Shown one piece after another: positions 28,886 through 37,114 of a stretch of DNA of 44,237 nucleotides. Made by a program: the position numbers and the translations under genes. The stretch is from assembly GCA_000474255.1 (NCBI GenBank), contig BATO01000054.1:1-44237 (forward strand), read 5' to 3'. The notes below the pieces were generated by a model. The model was given only the letters and a program-made list of their open reading frames with translations, was not told the origin of the DNA and did no database searches. Source of the DNA: Aquipseudomonas alcaligenes MRY13-0052. Its GTDB lineage: Bacteria; Pseudomonadota; Gammaproteobacteria; Pseudomonadales; Pseudomonadaceae. Within the stretch, counting starts at the first letter, position 1; every line of letters starts with the position of its first letter.

Positions 28886-31279
28886 ATGCGGCGCGTCCTT
28901 CTGCTTCTTCTCCTTCTGGTTTCCACGTCCGTGCTGGCGGTCGAATTCGACGAACAGACCCGCCAACTGCCCCTCGGGCGGCACATGGACGTATTCGAAG
29001 ACGTACGCGGCGACGCCAGCCTGGCCGATATCACCTCGCCCGCCCTGGAAGGCAGCTTCCGCCGTCACGACAAACCCGTGCTCAACGCCGGCTACTCGCG
29101 CTCGGTGTTCTGGCTGCGGGTGGATCTCGACTACCGCCCGCGCACGCTGGGCGGCCAGCAGCCCTGGTTGCTGGAACTCGCCTACCCGCCGCTGGATCAC
29201 CTCGAGCTTTACCTGCCCGACGGCCTGGGCGGCTACCGCCTGGCCCAGCGCACCGGCGACGCCTTGCCCTTCTCCAGCCGCGAGATCAAGCAGAACAACT
29301 ACCTGTTCAGCCTCAACCTGCAGCCCAACCAGCCCCAGCGCCTCTACCTGAGACTGCAGAGCCAGGGCTCGATCCAGGCGCCGCTGGCCCTGTGGTCGCC
29401 ACAGGCCTACCTGGAAGAGCAGCCCGGGCGCATCTATGTGCTCGGCATCATCTATGGCGTCTTGCTGGTGATGCTGATCTACAACCTGTTCATCTTCCTC
29501 AGCGTCCGCGACACCAGTTACCTCTACTACATCCTCTATATCGCCTCGTTCGGGCTCTACCAGATCTCGGTGAACGGCGCCGGCATCGAATTCTTCTGGC
29601 CCGACAGCCCCTGGTGGGCCAACGCCGCGACGCCCTTCCTGATCGGCTCGGCCTCGCTGTTCGGCAGCCAGTTCGCCCGCAGCTTCCTGCACACCGCCGA
29701 ACACAGCCCGTGGATGGACCGCACCCTGCTCGGGCTGATGGCCATGGGCGGCCTGGTGATGGTGCTGTCGCTGGCCGCCAGCTACGGCGTGGCCCTGCGC
29801 CTGGCCACCTCCCTGGCACTGATCTTCACGGTGGTGATCTTCACCGCCGGCGTTCTCGCCTGGCTGCGCGGCATGCGGGTGGCGCGCTACTTCATCTTCG
29901 CCTGGACCACCTTCCTCATCGGCGGTGCCATCAACACCCTGATGGTGCTGGGCTACCTGCCCAACGTCTTCCTCACCATGTACGCCAGCCAGATCGGCTC
30001 CGCGCTGGAGGTCGGGCTGCTGTCCCTGGCCCTGGCCGACCGCATCAACGCCATGAAGGAAGAGCGCACGCGCATCCTCCAGGAGGCCGGGCGCAAGCTG
30101 GAGACGCTCAACCAGGAACTGGCCAACAGCAACCGCCTGAAGGACGAATTCCTCGCCACCGTCACCCACGAGCTGCGCACCCCGATGAATGGCGTGATCG
30201 GTTCCCTGGAGCTGATGCAGACGGTCAAGCTCGACGTCGAGCTGGAGCAGTACCAGAAGACCGCCGCCAGCTCGGCGCGGGACATGATGCGCCTGGTCAA
30301 CGACATCCTCGCCATGACCGAACTCCAGGCCGGCAAGCTCTACCCCCGGCGCGAACCCTTCAGCCTGCGCGGTCTGTTCGACAGCCTGCGCGCCCAGTAC
30401 GCCCCGCGTGCTGAAGACAAGGGCCTGCGCTTCTCCCTGGAGCTGGATGAAAGCCTGCCCGACATGCTCGAAGGCGACGCCGGCAAGCTCTCCCAGTCCC
30501 TTGGCTATCTGCTGGACAACGCCATCAAGTTCACCCCCCGGGGCAGCGTCACCCTGCGTGTGTTTCGCCTGGAGTCCAGCGGCGACGACCTGGGCCTGCG
30601 CGTGGAAGTGGAAGACACCGGCATCGGCTTCCAGACCCCGGCCGATGGCTCGCTCTACCGCCGCTTCCGCCAGATCGACGGCTCCATGACCCGCGAATAT
30701 GGCGGCCTGGGCATCGGCCTGGCCCTGGCGCGGCAGCTGGTGGAGCTGCTGGGTGGCGACCTCACCCATGAATCCGAGCCCGGCCAGGGCAGCTGCTTCC
30801 GTCTCGACGTGCAGCTGACCCGGCCCGCCCAGCCGCAGTTGCCGGCCACGCCCCCGCGCCGCGCCGCCGGCCAGGCCCAGCGTCGGCCCGAGCAATGCAC
30901 CGTGCTGGTGGTGGAGGACAACGCCATCAACCAGTTGGTGACCCGCGGCATGCTGCTCAAGCTCGGCTACCGCGTGCGCACCGCCGACAACGGCGCCGAG
31001 GCCCTGGAGCTGCTGCGCCGCGAACCGGTGGACGGCGTCCTGCTGGATTGCCAGATGCCGGTGATGGACGGCTTCGCCACCTGCCGTGCCCTGCGCGGCA
31101 TGCCCACCTATGCCGACCTGCCGGTGCTGGCGATCACCGCCCACAGCCACAGTGGCGACCGCGAGCGCTGCCTGGCGGCGGGCATGAGCGACTACCTGGC
31201 CAAGCCGGTCAAGTTCGAAGAGCTGCGCACCCTGCTGCACGACTGGCTGCTCTGCCGGCCGGTGGAAACCAGCGCCTGA
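28886..31279 (+). CDS. ladS: Hybrid sensor histidine kinase LadS
   Basis: In P. aeruginosa, LadS feeds phosphate to the GacS/GacA pathway, raises the RsmY/RsmZ small RNAs, and promotes biofilm growth and type VI secretion; calcium has been reported as a signal. The 797-residue protein has a signal peptide (MRRVLLLLLLLVSTSVLA), a periplasmic 7TMR-DISMED2 domain at about 28-155, and a seven-helix 7TMR-DISM region at about 180-385. A HisKA domain follows with His428 (VTHELRTP), then an ATPase domain (LDNAIKFTP) and a receiver with Asp721 (VLLDCQMP). Length and neighbours (thiD on one side, TetR and acyl-CoA dehydrogenase on the other) match P. aeruginosa. A GTG at 28823 is an alternative start. 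Confidence 0.93.
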   Translation: MRRVLLLLLLLVSTSVLAVEFDEQTRQLPLGRHMDVFEDVRGDASLADITSPALEGSFRRHDKPVLNAGYSRSVFWLRVDLDYRPRTLGGQQPWLLELAYPPLDHLELYLPDGLGGYRLAQRTGDALPFSSREIKQNNYLFSLNLQPNQPQRLYLRLQSQGSIQAPLALWSPQAYLEEQPGRIYVLGIIYGVLLVMLIYNLFIFLSVRDTSYLYYILYIASFGLYQISVNGAGIEFFWPDSPWWANAATPFLIGSASLFGSQFARSFLHTAEHSPWMDRTLLGLMAMGGLVMVLSLAASYGVALRLATSLALIFTVVIFTAGVLAWLRGMRVARYFIFAWTTFLIGGAINTLMVLGYLPNVFLTMYASQIGSALEVGLLSLALADRINAMKEERTRILQEAGRKLETLNQELANSNRLKDEFLATVTHELRTPMNGVIGSLELMQTVKLDVELEQYQKTAASSARDMMRLVNDILAMTELQAGKLYPRREPFSLRGLFDSLRAQYAPRAEDKGLRFSLELDESLPDMLEGDAGKLSQSLGYLLDNAIKFTPRGSVTLRVFRLESSGDDLGLRVEVEDTGIGFQTPADGSLYRRFRQIDGSMTREYGGLGIGLALARQLVELLGGDLTHESEPGQGSCFRLDVQLTRPAQPQLPATPPRRAAGQAQRRPEQCTVLVVEDNAINQLVTRGMLLKLGYRVRTADNGAEALELLRREPVDGVLLDCQMPVMDGFATCRALRGMPTYADLPVLAITAHSHSGDRERCLAAGMSDYLAKPVKFEELRTLLHDWLLCRPVETSA

Positions 31280-31339
31280 ACAGTCCCGGCAGGCGGCGTT
31301 TTTCCCCTTTTCGACGGCGTTAATCCCGCTTTCTGCAAA

Positions 31340-31384
31340 GTCTGAATCCTGATTCACTGAAAAAAGATGAATCAGGATTCAGAC
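31340..31384 (+). promoter_or_regulatory. Double-palindrome operator overlapping the tetR start
   Basis: A perfect 17-base inverted repeat (31340-31356 and 31368-31384, 11-base spacer) ends one base before the tetR ATG. Each arm is itself a palindrome of form TGAATC-N2-GATTCA (centres 25 bases apart). The right arm contains the AGGA ribosome site. This is a strong candidate autoregulatory operator for the TetR protein. Confidence 0.75.
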
Positions 31385-31385
31385 C

Positions 31386-32024
31386 ATGTCCTACCGAGTC
31401 ACCGCCACCCGAATCGACCGTGACCAGGAACTGCGCCGGCGTATTCTCGATTGCGCGCTGGCCCGCGTGGCCGAGGGCGGTTTCGCCGCACTCACCATGC
31501 AGGCCCTGGCCGAGGACGCCGGCGTCGCCACCGGCAGCCTGTACCGGCACTTCCGCAACAAGGGTGAGCTCGCGGCCGAAGTCTTCGCCCGTGCCAGCCA
31601 GGTGGAAGTGGACACCCTGGCCCAGTTGCTGCGCGGCCCAGGCACCCCCACCTGGCGCCTGGCCGAAGGCTTGAACCAGTTCGCCGCCCGCGCCTGGAGC
31701 AGCCGCCGGCTGGCCTTCGCCTTGATCGCCGAGCCGGTGGACCAGGAAGTGGACGAGCAGCGCCTGCTCTATCGTGAGTCCTACGCCGAGCTGTTCATCG
31801 AGTTGCTGGAGGAAGGGCGCGCCAGCGGCGAATTCGACCTCCTCTCCACGCCCCTCACCGCTGCCTGCCTGGTGGGGGCCATCGCCGAAGCCCTGGTCGG
31901 CCCCTTGTCGCCGCCCGCCCGCGCCGCCCGTGAGCCCGGGCAATCCCAGGCCGACCTCGAACTGGTCAGCCGCAACCTCGTTTTCTTCTGCCTGCGCGCC
32001 GTTGGCGCCGCCATCCCTGCCTAG
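31386..32024 (+). CDS. TetR family transcriptional regulator
   Basis: The 212-residue protein has a TetR N-terminal helix-turn-helix (GFAALTMQALAEDAGVATGS, then LYRHFRNKGELAAEVFARAS) and a helical ligand domain. It lies 10 bases before an AidB-like acyl-CoA dehydrogenase in the same direction, so it probably senses an acyl-CoA or related ligand and controls both genes. Its start codon abuts the double palindrome at 31340-31384. Ligand and target are inference. Confidence 0.93.
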   Translation: MSYRVTATRIDRDQELRRRILDCALARVAEGGFAALTMQALAEDAGVATGSLYRHFRNKGELAAEVFARASQVEVDTLAQLLRGPGTPTWRLAEGLNQFAARAWSSRRLAFALIAEPVDQEVDEQRLLYRESYAELFIELLEEGRASGEFDLLSTPLTAACLVGAIAEALVGPLSPPARAAREPGQSQADLELVSRNLVFFCLRAVGAAIPA

Positions 32025-32034
32025 GAGAACCGCC

Positions 32035-33684
32035 ATGAACCTGCACCAGTTCGCCGAGACCCATGACGTGCTCAACCAGGTGCCGTCCCTGGACGGCGCC
32101 AACCTCTACCGCGTCGACCTGCCCCTGCAGGAATGGACCCGCCGCTACGACGGCGGCTGGGCCGAGGCGCAGCTCGACCGCTACGGTGCTGCGGCCGGCG
32201 GCGCGTTGATGGCGGCGGGTTTCCTCGCCAACGAGAACAAGCCGGTATTCAAGAGCCATGACCGCTACGGCAACCGCATCGACCTGGTGGAGTTCCACCC
32301 CGCCTACCACGAGCTGATGGCCTCGGCCATCGCCGCCGGCATCCCCTCGCTGCCCTGGACCGACCCGCGTCCCGGCGCCCAGGTGGCGCGCGCGGCCCTC
32401 AACTACCTGCACAACCAGCCCGAGGCCGGCAACGCCTGCCCGCTGACCATGACCTACGCCAGCGTCCCGGCCCTCAAGCTGCAGCCGGATATCGCCGAAA
32501 AGTGGCTGCCGAAGATCCTCTCCACCCAGTACGACCCGCGCAACCTGCCCATGGAGCAGAAGAGCGGCGTCACCATCGGCATGGCCATGACCGAGAAGCA
32601 GGGTGGCACCGACGTACGCGCCAACACCACCCGCGCCCACCCCGTCGGCATCCCCGGCCCGGGCCAGGCCTACGAGCTGGTCGGCCACAAGTGGTTCTGC
32701 TCGGCGCCCATGTGCGACGCCTTCCTCACCCTGGCCTACACCGACAAGGGCCTGTCCTGCTTCCTGCTGCCGCGCCACCGCCCGGACGGCACCCGCAACC
32801 AGTTCTACATCCAGCGCTTGAAGAACAAGCTGGGCAACTGGGCCAACGCCTCCAGCGAGGTGGAATACCGTGGCGCCCTGGCCTGGATGATCGGCGAGGA
32901 AGGGCGCGGCGTGCCCACCATCATCGAAATGGTCTCCCTGACCCGCTTCGACTGCATGATCGGTTCCAGCTCGCTGATGCGTCAGGCGCTGACCCAGGCC
33001 GCGCACCACTGCGCCCACCGCAAGGTCGGCGGGCGCGTGCTGGCCGACCAGCCGCTGATGCAGAACGTACTGGCCGACCTGGCCCTGGAAAGCGAAGCCG
33101 CGCTGGCCCTGACCATGCGCATGGGCCGCGCCCTGGATCACGCCCACGACGAGCAGGAAGACAAGTTCGCCCGCCTGGTCACAGCCGTGGGCAAGTACTG
33201 GATCTGCAAGCGCGCCCCCGCGATGATCAACGAGGCCCAGGAATGCATGGGCGGCGCCGGCTACGTCGAGGAAACCATCCTCCCGCGCCTCTACCGCGAA
33301 GCGCCGGTCAACTCCATCTGGGAAGGCTCCGGCAACGTCCAGTGCCTGGACGTGCTGCGCGCCCTGTCCAAGGAGCCCGGCGTGCTCGACGCTCTGTTCG
33401 CCGAACTGGGCGATGGCCACGGCGACGCCCGCCTGGCCGCCCACATCGGCAACCTCAAGGCTGCCTTCCATGACACCGCCGACATCCAGTACCGCGCCCG
33501 CCAGCTCACCGAAGACGTCGCCGTGGGGCTGCAGGCCAAGCTGCTGCTGGAAGCCGGCAACGCCACCGTCTCCGACGCCTTCATCGCCAGCCGCCTCGGC
33601 CACGGCGGCCGCGTCTACGGCACCCTGCCGCGCGGCGTGGATGTCGAAGCGCTGATGGCGCGCAGCACGCCGCATCTGGTGTAA
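32035..33684 (+). CDS. Acyl-CoA dehydrogenase, AidB-like
   Basis: The 549-residue flavoprotein has the N-terminal extension typical of the AidB branch (HDVLNQVPSLDGANLYRVD, FHPAYHELM). It then has the acyl-CoA dehydrogenase core with MTEKQGGTDVRANTT, KWFCSAPMCDAFLTLAYT, and the C-terminal QECMGGAGYVEETILPRLYREAPVNSIWEGSGNVQ. E. coli AidB binds DNA and is induced by alkylation, but many relatives are catabolic dehydrogenases; the TetR partner suggests the latter. TAGGAG lies just upstream of ATG 32035. It ends before a REP-like hairpin. Confidence 0.9.
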   Translation: MNLHQFAETHDVLNQVPSLDGANLYRVDLPLQEWTRRYDGGWAEAQLDRYGAAAGGALMAAGFLANENKPVFKSHDRYGNRIDLVEFHPAYHELMASAIAAGIPSLPWTDPRPGAQVARAALNYLHNQPEAGNACPLTMTYASVPALKLQPDIAEKWLPKILSTQYDPRNLPMEQKSGVTIGMAMTEKQGGTDVRANTTRAHPVGIPGPGQAYELVGHKWFCSAPMCDAFLTLAYTDKGLSCFLLPRHRPDGTRNQFYIQRLKNKLGNWANASSEVEYRGALAWMIGEEGRGVPTIIEMVSLTRFDCMIGSSSLMRQALTQAAHHCAHRKVGGRVLADQPLMQNVLADLALESEAALALTMRMGRALDHAHDEQEDKFARLVTAVGKYWICKRAPAMINEAQECMGGAGYVEETILPRLYREAPVNSIWEGSGNVQCLDVLRALSKEPGVLDALFAELGDGHGDARLAAHIGNLKAAFHDTADIQYRARQLTEDVAVGLQAKLLLEAGNATVSDAFIASRLGHGGRVYGTLPRGVDVEALMARSTPHLV

Positions 33685-33703
33685 CGCTCGGCGTGTGGCG
33701 TCG

Positions 33704-33721
33704 TAGGTCGGGTGAAACCCG
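33704..33721 (+). repeat. Short REP-like hairpin
   Basis: GTAG is followed by CGGGT-GAA-ACCCG, a 5-bp stem, in the 58-base gap between the convergent ends of the acyl-CoA dehydrogenase and the gene at 33743. It has the GTAG-plus-palindrome layout of a REP but is short; it may also act as a weak terminator (ATCTTTCT follows). Confidence 0.45.
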
Positions 33722-33742
33722 GCGATCTTTCTGGCCAGCGGT

Positions 33743-34477
33743 TCAGCGCCGCTGCCAGATCATCTTCCCGCCCGTGCCCTCGGTGACCAGGTAGGGGTCG
33801 CTGAAGCGGTAGCGGGCGGCGGGCTGGTAGTCGGCGGCGCCTTGCTGGCGTACCAGCAGCACGCCGTTGTCGCTGCGCCATTGGCCGCTGTATTGCAACT
33901 GGCCGGGGCTGTCGTAACTCCAGTCGCCGCCACCGCCGGCGGAGCGGGTCCATTGCGCCACGCTGCCGTCGGCGCCGAGGCGCAGGGTCATCACGGTGTT
34001 GAAGGAGGCGAAGCCGGTGCCGCCGCTGCTGTTGATGATCTTCTCGTGCACCCAGTTGCCCACCAGGGCCGGGTCCAGGCCGCCGCCCGTGCTTTGGGGC
34101 TGTGCCTGTGCGTTCGCCTGGTCGGCGCGCAGGAACAGTGCCTGGCGCTCCAGTACCTGGCCGTTGCGCGGGTCGCGGGCGGCGATGCGGGTGGCGAGCT
34201 GGGCGTCGGCGTAGCGGGCGGCGAGGGTGGCGACCACCTGGCCGGATTGCGGCACGCTGATTTCCGCCCGCAGCACCTGGCCGTCGAAGCTGCCCTTGAG
34301 GTCGAGGCGCAGGCTGCCGTTCTCCACGTACTGGCCGCTTACCGCCTGGCCGTCCTGGCGCAGCACCAGTTCGGTGGGCTGGCCGTCGAGGTTGGCCTGG
34401 TAGCGGCCGTCGAGTTCGCCGGCCAGCAGGGAGCAGCAGTAGAAGGCGGGTAGCAGCAGGCAGAGAAGGCGGGCCAT
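33743..34477 (-). CDS. Secreted protein of unknown function
   Basis: I do not recognise a family. From ATG 34477 the product is 244 residues, beginning with a signal peptide (MARLLCLLLPAFYCCSLLAG). The mature part has two similar beta-rich stretches: DGRYQANLDGQPTELVLRQD near the start, and VGNWVHEKIINSSGG with RLGADGSVAQWTR and SGQWRSDNGVLLVRQQG further on, resembling lipocalin-like or META-type repeats. A Gln/Ala-rich linker separates the halves. It is divergent from amn, and periplasmic location is inferred from the signal. An alternative start at 34558 would extend into the amn upstream region and hide the signal peptide. Confidence 0.75.
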   Translation of the reverse strand: MARLLCLLLPAFYCCSLLAGELDGRYQANLDGQPTELVLRQDGQAVSGQYVENGSLRLDLKGSFDGQVLRAEISVPQSGQVVATLAARYADAQLATRIAARDPRNGQVLERQALFLRADQANAQAQPQSTGGGLDPALVGNWVHEKIINSSGGTGFASFNTVMTLRLGADGSVAQWTRSAGGGGDWSYDSPGQLQYSGQWRSDNGVLLVRQQGAADYQPAARYRFSDPYLVTEGTGGKMIWQRR

Positions 34478-34632
34478 GGCGGAGGACTCGTCGTTGGGAT
34501 CGCCCAAGCCTAGTCGCAGGCCGTGCAGGCTGCCATTGCCGGGACAATCGTCGCGCAATGCACCGAAGGCTCTATGCCGCGGGCCCGGACAGCGGCAAGA
34601 TAGAACCTGTTCGCACAGACAGGATGCCGATC

Positions 34633-36105
34633 GTGACCCAGGATACCCCCGAGTTTCTCATCGCCAGCACCGCCGAAGAGGCGGTCGACCGTCTGGCCGA
34701 GCTGCATGGCCGCGCCACCTCTGCGCTGAGCCAGGCCCTCAAGCTCTACCTCAAGGAACGGGCCGAGCCGGACGCCGCCCAGCGCGCGCAGTTCCGCTAC
34801 CCGGAGTTGCGCATCACCTATCGCTGCCAGGGCGAGGTGCCGTCCACCGTCCGCGCCTACGCCAAGATGCAGGTGCCGGGCACCTACAGCGTCACCGTCA
34901 CCCACCCCGCGGCCTTCCGCAAATACCTGCTGGAGCAGCTGCGCCCGCTGATGAGCGACTTCACCGTGCAGGTGGAGGTGGGCGTGAGCCAGCAGAACAT
35001 CCCTTACCCCTACGTGGTCGAGCAGGGCGATGAGCTGGCCGGCACCGACGTGACCGCCGCCGCCCTGGCGCGGGTGTTCCCCAGCACCGACCTGTCCGCC
35101 GCCACCGATGGTGTCGCCGACGGGCTCTATGACTGGGAGCAGGCCGACCCGCTGCCCCTGGCACTGTTCGACGCGGCGCGGGTGGATTTCTCCCTGCGTC
35201 GCCTGGTGCACTACACCGGCAGCGACTGGCGCCATGTGCAGCCCTGGATCCTGCTGACCAACTACCATCGCTACGTCGACCAGTTCATCCAGCACGGCCT
35301 CACCCAGCTGCGCGAAGACCCGCGCTTCGTGCGCATGGTCCTGCCCGGCAACGTGCTGGTAGAGCGGGACATGAACGAGGAGACCATGCAGGCGGTGATC
35401 GACAGTGTGGTCTGGCACCGCTACCAGATGCCGGCCTATCACCTGATCGCCGCCGACGGCCATGGCGTCACCCTGGTCAACATCGGCGTCGGCCCGTCCA
35501 ACGCCAAGAACATCACCGACCACCTGGCGGTGCTGCGCCCCCACTGCTGGCTGATGATCGGCCACTGCGGCGGGCTGCGGCAGTCGCAGACCATCGGCGA
35601 CTACGTGCTGGCCCACGCCTACATGCGCCGCGACGGCATCCTCGACCGGGTGCTGCCGCCGCACATTCCGCTGCCGGCCCTGGCCGAAGTGCAGCAGGCC
35701 CTGCAGGACGCGGCGGCACTGGTTACCGGTGAACATGGCGAAGACCTCAAGCGGCGCCTGCGCACCGGCACCGTGCTCACCTACGACGACCGCAACTGGG
35801 AGCTGCGCTGGGCCCAGGAGCGCCCGCTGATCAACCTGTCGCGGGCGGTGGCGGTGGACATGGAAAGCGGCACCATCGCCGCCCAGGGTTATCGCCTGCG
35901 GGTGCCCTACGGCACGCTGCTGTGTGTCTCCGACAAGCCGCTGCACAGCGAGATCAAGCTGCCGGGCTCGGCCAGCGCCTTCTACCAACGTGCTGTCAGC
36001 CAGCACCTGCGCATCGGCATCGCCGCGCTGGACCTGCTGCGCACCCAGCTCAACTCGCTGCACTCGCGCAAGCTGCGCAGCTTCGACGAGCCGCCGTTCC
36101 GTTGA
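34633..36105 (+). CDS. amn: AMP nucleosidase
   Basis: Amn hydrolyses AMP to adenine and ribose 5-phosphate and so adjusts the adenylate pool. The 490-residue protein has the N-terminal regulatory domain (VDRLAELHGRATSALSQALK, LRITYRCQGEVPSTVRAYAK). The C-terminal phosphorylase-like domain follows (NIGVGPSNAKNITDHLAVLRP, MIGHCGGLRQSQTIGDYVLA, VDMESGTIAAQGYRLRVPYG). I chose GTG 34633 because AGGA lies eight bases upstream; ATG 34624 in the same frame has no spaced ribosome site and is the alternative. It ends at a good terminator. Confidence 0.93.
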   Translation: MTQDTPEFLIASTAEEAVDRLAELHGRATSALSQALKLYLKERAEPDAAQRAQFRYPELRITYRCQGEVPSTVRAYAKMQVPGTYSVTVTHPAAFRKYLLEQLRPLMSDFTVQVEVGVSQQNIPYPYVVEQGDELAGTDVTAAALARVFPSTDLSAATDGVADGLYDWEQADPLPLALFDAARVDFSLRRLVHYTGSDWRHVQPWILLTNYHRYVDQFIQHGLTQLREDPRFVRMVLPGNVLVERDMNEETMQAVIDSVVWHRYQMPAYHLIAADGHGVTLVNIGVGPSNAKNITDHLAVLRPHCWLMIGHCGGLRQSQTIGDYVLAHAYMRRDGILDRVLPPHIPLPALAEVQQALQDAAALVTGEHGEDLKRRLRTGTVLTYDDRNWELRWAQERPLINLSRAVAVDMESGTIAAQGYRLRVPYGTLLCVSDKPLHSEIKLPGSASAFYQRAVSQHLRIGIAALDLLRTQLNSLHSRKLRSFDEPPFR

Positions 36106-36123
36106 TCGGCTGTGGATAACGAC

Positions 36124-36152
36124 AAGGGCCGCATGATGCGGCCCTTCTTCTG
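36124..36152 (+). terminator. Terminator after amn
   Basis: AAGGGCCGCA and TGCGGCCCTT form a perfect 10-bp stem with a TGA loop, followed by CTTCTGTCT. The 19-base core GGGCCGCATGATGCGGCCC differs by one base from that of the terminator at 37068-37104. Confidence 0.85.
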
Positions 36153-36255
36153 TCTGGACTGAAAAGTCTGACGTCCTTTGGTGAGTTGCTCGCCAACAAT
36201 ACGCTCAGGTTTGCATTTAAGCTGCCGCACCCCAAGGACGAACGAGGTGACATCG

Positions 36256-37071
36256 ATGGAGCAGGCCCGCCACTTACTCACGGCATTCTGGGAACCGTTC
36301 AGCTTCCTGAACCTTTTCGCCTGGATCAGCGGCGCACTGCTGTTAGGCACGATCGCCGGCCTGGTGCTGGCCATCCAGTTGCACCGTGGCGGTTGGCTGG
36401 CCCGCAGCAAGCGCTGGCATCACTGGACGCTCAAGCTGTATTTCCTGCTGCTGCCGCTGGCCGGAGGTGTGCTGGGATTCCAGGGCGGGATGCTGTACAG
36501 CGGACAGCAACAGATCAATCGGCACCTGGACAGCTACGCGCCGGCCGTGCAGCGGCTGGCCGATGACACCTGGCAGGACTTCCAGGCTTATGTCCAAGCT
36601 CAGGACGAGCAGCGACTGCAGGCCTTGCGCGGCGCCAGCGTGCAAGCGGCACTCAATCAACTGGCGCTGGATTACCTGCGCGGCGAGCGGCAGCAGGAGG
36701 CCGACGCGCGAGCCGAGGCGTCGCTGGCCGAGCGCGTGGCCTTCGACCTGCTCGATCGTCTGCGAGCGAGCCTGCTTGACAAGGCCTTGGGCGAGGTGGC
36801 GGTGAGCGAGGCGGCGAGCTACAGCGGGCTCAACAAGAAGGTGCTGGCCGGGGTGCTCGATGCGCGGGTGGAGCAACTGTTCCAGGCCGAGTTCCTGCTG
36901 GACCTGCTGAAGCGCCAGGTCGGCCATGTGTTCAAGCCGTTTTACATCGCGCTGCTGCTGCAGCTCGGCCTGCTCCTGGTTTTAATCGCCGGGGAGTGGG
37001 GTGTTTCACGCTGGCTCCGCCAGATCCCGTCCGCCGCCCTGGCGGAGCCGGTCGCACTGGGGGCTCCGTAA
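36256..37071 (+). CDS. Membrane protein of unknown function
   Basis: I do not recognise this 271-residue protein. It has two N-terminal membrane segments (about 21-43 and 62-82), a long helical and charged soluble region (about 90-225) rich in Gln, Glu, Ala and Arg, and a third membrane segment near the C-terminus (VFKPFYIALLLQLGLLLVLIAG). ATG 36256 has GAGGTGA at a good distance. It stands alone between two near-identical terminators and converges on the metallo-hydrolase gene. A mechanosensing or envelope role is possible but unsupported. Confidence 0.8.
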   Translation: MEQARHLLTAFWEPFSFLNLFAWISGALLLGTIAGLVLAIQLHRGGWLARSKRWHHWTLKLYFLLLPLAGGVLGFQGGMLYSGQQQINRHLDSYAPAVQRLADDTWQDFQAYVQAQDEQRLQALRGASVQAALNQLALDYLRGERQQEADARAEASLAERVAFDLLDRLRASLLDKALGEVAVSEAASYSGLNKKVLAGVLDARVEQLFQAEFLLDLLKRQVGHVFKPFYIALLLQLGLLLVLIAGEWGVSRWLRQIPSAALAEPVALGAP

Positions 37072-37104
37072 CAAACGGGCCGCGTGATGCGGCCCGTTTG
37101 TTAC
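37068..37104. terminator. Bidirectional terminator containing a stop codon
   Basis: GTAACAAACGGGCCGC and GCGGCCCGTTTGTTAC form a perfect 16-bp stem with a GTGAT loop. The stem begins inside the last codons of the membrane-protein gene, so its TAA stop is part of the hairpin. A and T runs on both flanks make it bidirectional for the convergent gene at 37115. Confidence 0.88.
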
Positions 37105-37114
37105 GGGCGGTGGC

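Noticed and set aside
28751-31357. 868-residue open frame antisense to ladS
   Set aside because: No start signal or domain; it is an antisense shadow of the sensor kinase.
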